DNA of 8,377 nt, from the NCBI GenBank assembly GCA_937874445.1, contig CALNAL010000109.1, positions 1-8,377 of the forward strand, written 5' to 3'. Positions 6,267-8,377 of this stretch are shown here, piece by piece. The translations under genes and the position numbers were made by a program. Source of the DNA: an uncultured Acetobacteraceae bacterium. GTDB taxonomy: Bacteria; Pseudomonadota; Alphaproteobacteria; Acetobacterales; Acetobacteraceae. Within the stretch, counting starts at the first letter, position 1; the number at the start of each line of letters is the position of its first letter. A model generated the notes under the pieces. That model saw nothing but the letters and a program-made list of their open reading frames with translations, searched no databases and was not told where the DNA came from.

Positions 6267-6912
6267 GGGCCGAAGGGCGCGTAGGGGCTCCCCCGCGCTC
6301 GAGGGTGAGGCAGAGCATGTCGGCCAGCGCCCCGGTGGCGCGCGCGGCCTCCGCGGGGGCGGCGCAGTATTCCGAGATGCCCTTGCCGACCCCGCTCACC
6401 GTCAGCCCGAGCAGATCGGCCAGCACCGCCCGCTCCGCCGCGGCGAGGTCGGGGCGGGCCTCGGCGAGAAAGGCGCGCCACATCCCGCGCCAGTCCTCCC
6501 GGCGCCGGCCGGCCTCGGGGGCATCGCGATAGAAGGGCGCGGCGTCGTCCAGCGCCTGGCGCAGCCGGGCCTCCGCGCATTCGGAGCGCACGAAGGCTGC
6601 GACCGTGGCGCGCAGCCGCTCCGGCGGCGGGCGGGTGCGGTCCTCCAGCAGCACGCGCAGCACATCGGCGGTGCGCGTCCATTCGTCGCTCTGCAGGGCG
6701 AAGAGCAGGGATTCCTTGTTGGGGAAATACTGGTAGAGCGAGCCCACGCTCACCCCGGCCCGCTCCGCCACCCGCGCGGTGGTGAAGCGCGGCGCCCCCT
6801 CGGCGGCGAGAACGCGAGCGGCGGCCTCGAGAATGTCGGCCACCAGGTGCGCCGAGCGGGCCTGGCGGGGGTGCTTGCGCGCGGAAATCGGCGCGGACGG
6901 ACGGTGCGCCAT
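6247..6912 (-). CDS. TetR/AcrR-family transcriptional regulator
   Basis: This 221-residue protein is probably a dimeric ligand-responsive repressor. The N-terminal DNA-binding domain spans about 18-70: ILEAAARVLAAEGAPRFTTARVAERAGVSVGSLYQYFPNKESLLFAL (27-73) is a textbook TetR helix-turn-helix, with AGVSVGSLYQYFPNKE as the turn and recognition helix. The rest is helical and unlike any ligand-binding domain I can name, so the inducer is unknown. The ATG at 6912 has GGGAG seven bases upstream on the reverse strand. It is divergent from the O-methyltransferase gene across 93 bases, the usual arrangement for a TetR regulator and its target. Its end overlaps that of mogA by 20 bases, and its last residues come from an 18-base tandem duplication. 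Confidence 0.93.
   Translation of the reverse strand: MAHRPSAPISARKHPRQARSAHLVADILEAAARVLAAEGAPRFTTARVAERAGVSVGSLYQYFPNKESLLFALQSDEWTRTADVLRVLLEDRTRPPPERLRATVAAFVRSECAEARLRQALDDAAPFYRDAPEAGRRREDWRGMWRAFLAEARPDLAAAERAVLADLLGLTVSGVGKGISEYCAAPAEAARATGALADMLCLTLERGGAPTRPSALTRPSV
6253..6288. repeat. 18-base tandem duplication at the mogA/tetR ends
   Basis: Units 6253-6270 and 6271-6288 differ at two adjacent bases. Because 18 is a multiple of three, the copy repeats the mogA end (PKGA then stop) in the same frame: the first unit has TGA and the second TAG. On the reverse strand the same bases encode the tail of the TetR-type protein, APTRPS followed by ALTRPS. The duplication therefore lengthened the regulator and left mogA with two consecutive stop copies. 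Confidence 0.85.
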
Positions 6913-7005
6913 GGCGGGCTCCCGAATGCGAATCACGGAATGCGAATGATCCGTCGTATTTTTCGTCCCGGCAAGGCCATCCCGGCCGCCGGAGAACGCA
7001 AATCC
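6913..7005. promoter_or_regulatory. divergent tetR / O-methyltransferase control region
   Basis: The 93-base gap holds GAATGCGAAT twice (6924-6933 and 6938-6947, 14-base period) and the inverted pair ACGGA (6935-6939) and TCCGT (6950-6954). On the reverse strand TTGCCG (6969-6974), 17 bases, GATCAT (6946-6951) is a possible promoter for the regulator, and its -10 box overlaps the repeats. TATTTT at 6957-6962 may be a forward -10 box. These repeats are the likely operator for autorepression and control of the methyltransferase. This is inferred from layout. Confidence 0.5.
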
Positions 7006-7668
7006 ATGACCACACTCGACACCCCGCCGCTGGCGCCCCTGATCGAGCGCCTGTTCGCCGAGGAGGCGGCCCTCCTGCCGCGCACCCGCGCCCTCTTCGC
7101 CGAGATCCCCCCCGACGAGCGCGACCGCCTGATGCGGAGCCGCACCGAGTACCGCGCCGTCTACCATCGCCTGCGGGAGGCCCCGATCGCCGTCTCGCGC
7201 GAGACCGGCCGGCTGCTCTACCTGCTGGCGCGCGCCGGCCGGGCGCGGGAGGTGGTGGAGTTCGGCACCTCCTTCGGCCTCTCCACGCTGCATCTCGCGG
7301 CGGCGCTGCGCGACAACGGCGGCGGACGGGTCATCGCCACCGAGTTCGAGCCCGCCAAGGCGGCCCGGGCGCGTGCCCATTTCGTCGAGGGCGGCGTGGC
7401 CGACCTCGTGGAGCTGCGCGAGGGCGATGCCCTGGACACCCTTTCGCAGGACCTGCCCCCGCGCGTCGATCTGTTGCTGCTCGACGGCGCCAAGGGCCTC
7501 TATCCCGACATCCTGGCCCGGATCGAGCCGGCGCTGCCCCCCGGCGCGCTGGTGGTGGCCGACAACGCCGACTGGAGCCCCGACTACCTCGCCCGCGTCC
7601 GCTCCGGCGGGGGATATCTCTCGCTGCCCTTCGGCGAGGAGGTCGAGCTTTCGGTCCGCCTCGGCTGA
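7006..7668 (+). CDS. class I SAM-dependent O-methyltransferase
   Basis: This 220-residue cytosolic enzyme should transfer a methyl group from S-adenosylmethionine to a hydroxyl of a small molecule. An N-terminal helical part (1-80) precedes the Rossmann fold. Motif I is VVEFGTSFGLSTLHLAAAL (83-101), with acidic E113 (ATEFEP) after the second strand and GDAL (140-143) further on. LLLLDGAKGLY (157-167) and VVADNADW (183-190) resemble the catechol-O-methyltransferase metal site, with D160, D186 and N187 as likely metal ligands and K163 as the catalytic base. The substrate is unknown. The ATG at 7006 has GGAG at 6991-6994, a rather long 11 bases away. The divergent TetR-type gene is probably its regulator. 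Downstream lies repeat copy C. Confidence 0.88.
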   Translation: MTTLDTPPLAPLIERLFAEEAALLPRTRALFAEIPPDERDRLMRSRTEYRAVYHRLREAPIAVSRETGRLLYLLARAGRAREVVEFGTSFGLSTLHLAAALRDNGGGRVIATEFEPAKAARARAHFVEGGVADLVELREGDALDTLSQDLPPRVDLLLLDGAKGLYPDILARIEPALPPGALVVADNADWSPDYLARVRSGGGYLSLPFGEEVELSVRLG

Positions 7669-7718
7669 GGGCCTCGCGCCGGAACCGGGAACGGGACCGG
7701 GCGAACCCGGCTTTGCCA

Positions 7719-7742
7719 GGCCCCTTTTTCTTGAAAAAGGGG
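7719..7742 (+). repeat. partial copy C of the intergenic repeat (right hairpin only)
   Basis: Bases 7719-7740 match copy B 2844-2865 at 21 of 22 positions; the single difference is in the loop (CTTG instead of CTCG). CCCCTTTTT (7721-7729) pairs with AAAAAGGGG (7734-7742), two pairs longer than in B. A GCTTT upstream (7710-7714) matches the linker of the full copies. No left or central hairpin is present, so this is a truncated copy. It lies in the 129-base gap between the methyltransferase and the membrane protein gene. Confidence 0.75.
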
Positions 7743-7797
7743 GAGGATTCCAATACGTTTCGATGGCGGAAAGCCGTTTCGGCACGGGAGAAATTGC

Positions 7798-8355
7798 GTG
7801 GGCGCCTTCCTCAAGCTGATCCTGGCCTTCCTGCCGTGGCTGGCCTTTTTGGTCATCTCCCGGGGGAGCCTTTTCCGCCTCGAGCTTGGCCTCGGCGTGG
7901 CGCTGGCGCTGAGCGTGGCGATGGGCGTGCTGCGCCTGCATCGCGGGGTGATCCTCTGGTGCGGCCTGGTCTTCTTCACCGCCGCCACGGTCGCCGTGGT
8001 CGGCTTGCAGAACATGTGGACCGCCCGCCACATGGGCATTCTGGCCAACGGCGCGCTGGCCCTGTCGTCGTGGTACACGGTGCTGGCGGGCCGGCCCTTC
8101 ACCCTCGACTACGCGCGCGAGCACACGCCCCGCGCGCTGTGGACCGATCCGGGCTTCGTGCACACCAATGTCGTGCTCACCTCGCTCTGGGCCCTTGCCT
8201 TCACGGTCAACGCCGCGCTGGCCTGGGGCAAGATGGAGGCGCTTCTCCTGCCCGAGCTGGGCTACGAGCTGCTGAGCTACGCCATCCTGCTCGGCACGGC
8301 CGCCGTCTCGGTGTGGTACCCCGCACGCGCCCGCCGGGCCCGCAACGCGGCCTAG
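7798..8355 (+). CDS. six-helix integral membrane protein of unknown function
   Basis: I do not recognise this 185-residue protein as a named family. It has about six hydrophobic segments, near residues 3-21, 27-45, 50-70, 79-97, 122-143 and 156-174, and a basic C-terminus (ARARRARNAA) that should lie in the cytoplasm. The polar segment between helices 4 and 5, GRPFTLDYAREHTPRALWTDPGF (98-120), is rich in charged and aromatic residues and is the best candidate for a functional site. The GTG start at 7798 is supported by GGGAG at 7786-7790; an ATG at 7763 is out of frame. It is transcribed in the same direction as the methyltransferase, but with repeat copy C between them. There are no enzymatic motifs that I can identify. 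Confidence 0.8.
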   Translation: MGAFLKLILAFLPWLAFLVISRGSLFRLELGLGVALALSVAMGVLRLHRGVILWCGLVFFTAATVAVVGLQNMWTARHMGILANGALALSSWYTVLAGRPFTLDYAREHTPRALWTDPGFVHTNVVLTSLWALAFTVNAALAWGKMEALLLPELGYELLSYAILLGTAAVSVWYPARARRARNAA

Positions 8356-8377
8356 TGCGCCGTTCGCGACCCGGTGG

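Overview
The window is a GC-rich bacterial chromosomal fragment with nine complete, ordinary-looking protein genes. The protein set (a Prx5-type peroxiredoxin, a DNA polymerase IV with an N-terminal zinc ribbon, a short MogA) and the AT-rich intergenic palindromic repeats in a very GC-rich background suggest an alphaproteobacterium, most likely of the Rhodospirillales/Acetobacteraceae kind. That placement is an inference from the look of the proteins and repeats. The first 26 bases are not genomic: they are an Illumina Nextera (Tn5) adapter left at a contig end.

Layout from left to right: adapter remnant (1-26); a two-gene forward stress-defence pair, peroxiredoxin and tag (3-methyladenine DNA glycosylase I); a 274-base gap holding repeat copy A; a forward TetA-like MFS exporter; repeat copy B between the convergent MFS gene and dinB; a reverse pair mak (fructokinase) then dinB with overlapping ends; a 129-base divergent gap; a forward pair ybaK (Cys-tRNA(Pro) deacylase) and mogA (molybdopterin adenylyltransferase); a reverse tetR-type regulator whose end overlaps the end of mogA; a 93-base divergent gap with a repeated motif; a forward O-methyltransferase; a partial repeat copy C; and a forward six-helix membrane protein of unknown function.

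The genes do not form one pathway. The visible functional units are peroxide and alkylation defence (prx-tag), a regulator facing a methyltransferase across a shared control region (tetR-omt), and small housekeeping pairs (mak-dinB, ybaK-mogA).

The most interesting structure is the intergenic repeat. Copies A (about 1300-1439) and B (about 2738-2878) can each be drawn as a cloverleaf: a closing stem, a left hairpin, a long central hairpin and a right hairpin in the same order. The paired sequences differ between copies, but mostly in ways that keep the pairing. Copy C (7719-7742) keeps only the right hairpin. In copy B the stop codons of both convergent flanking genes fall inside the element. 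I do not recognise a named family for it. No CRISPR array, insertion sequence, rRNA, tRNA or prophage was seen.
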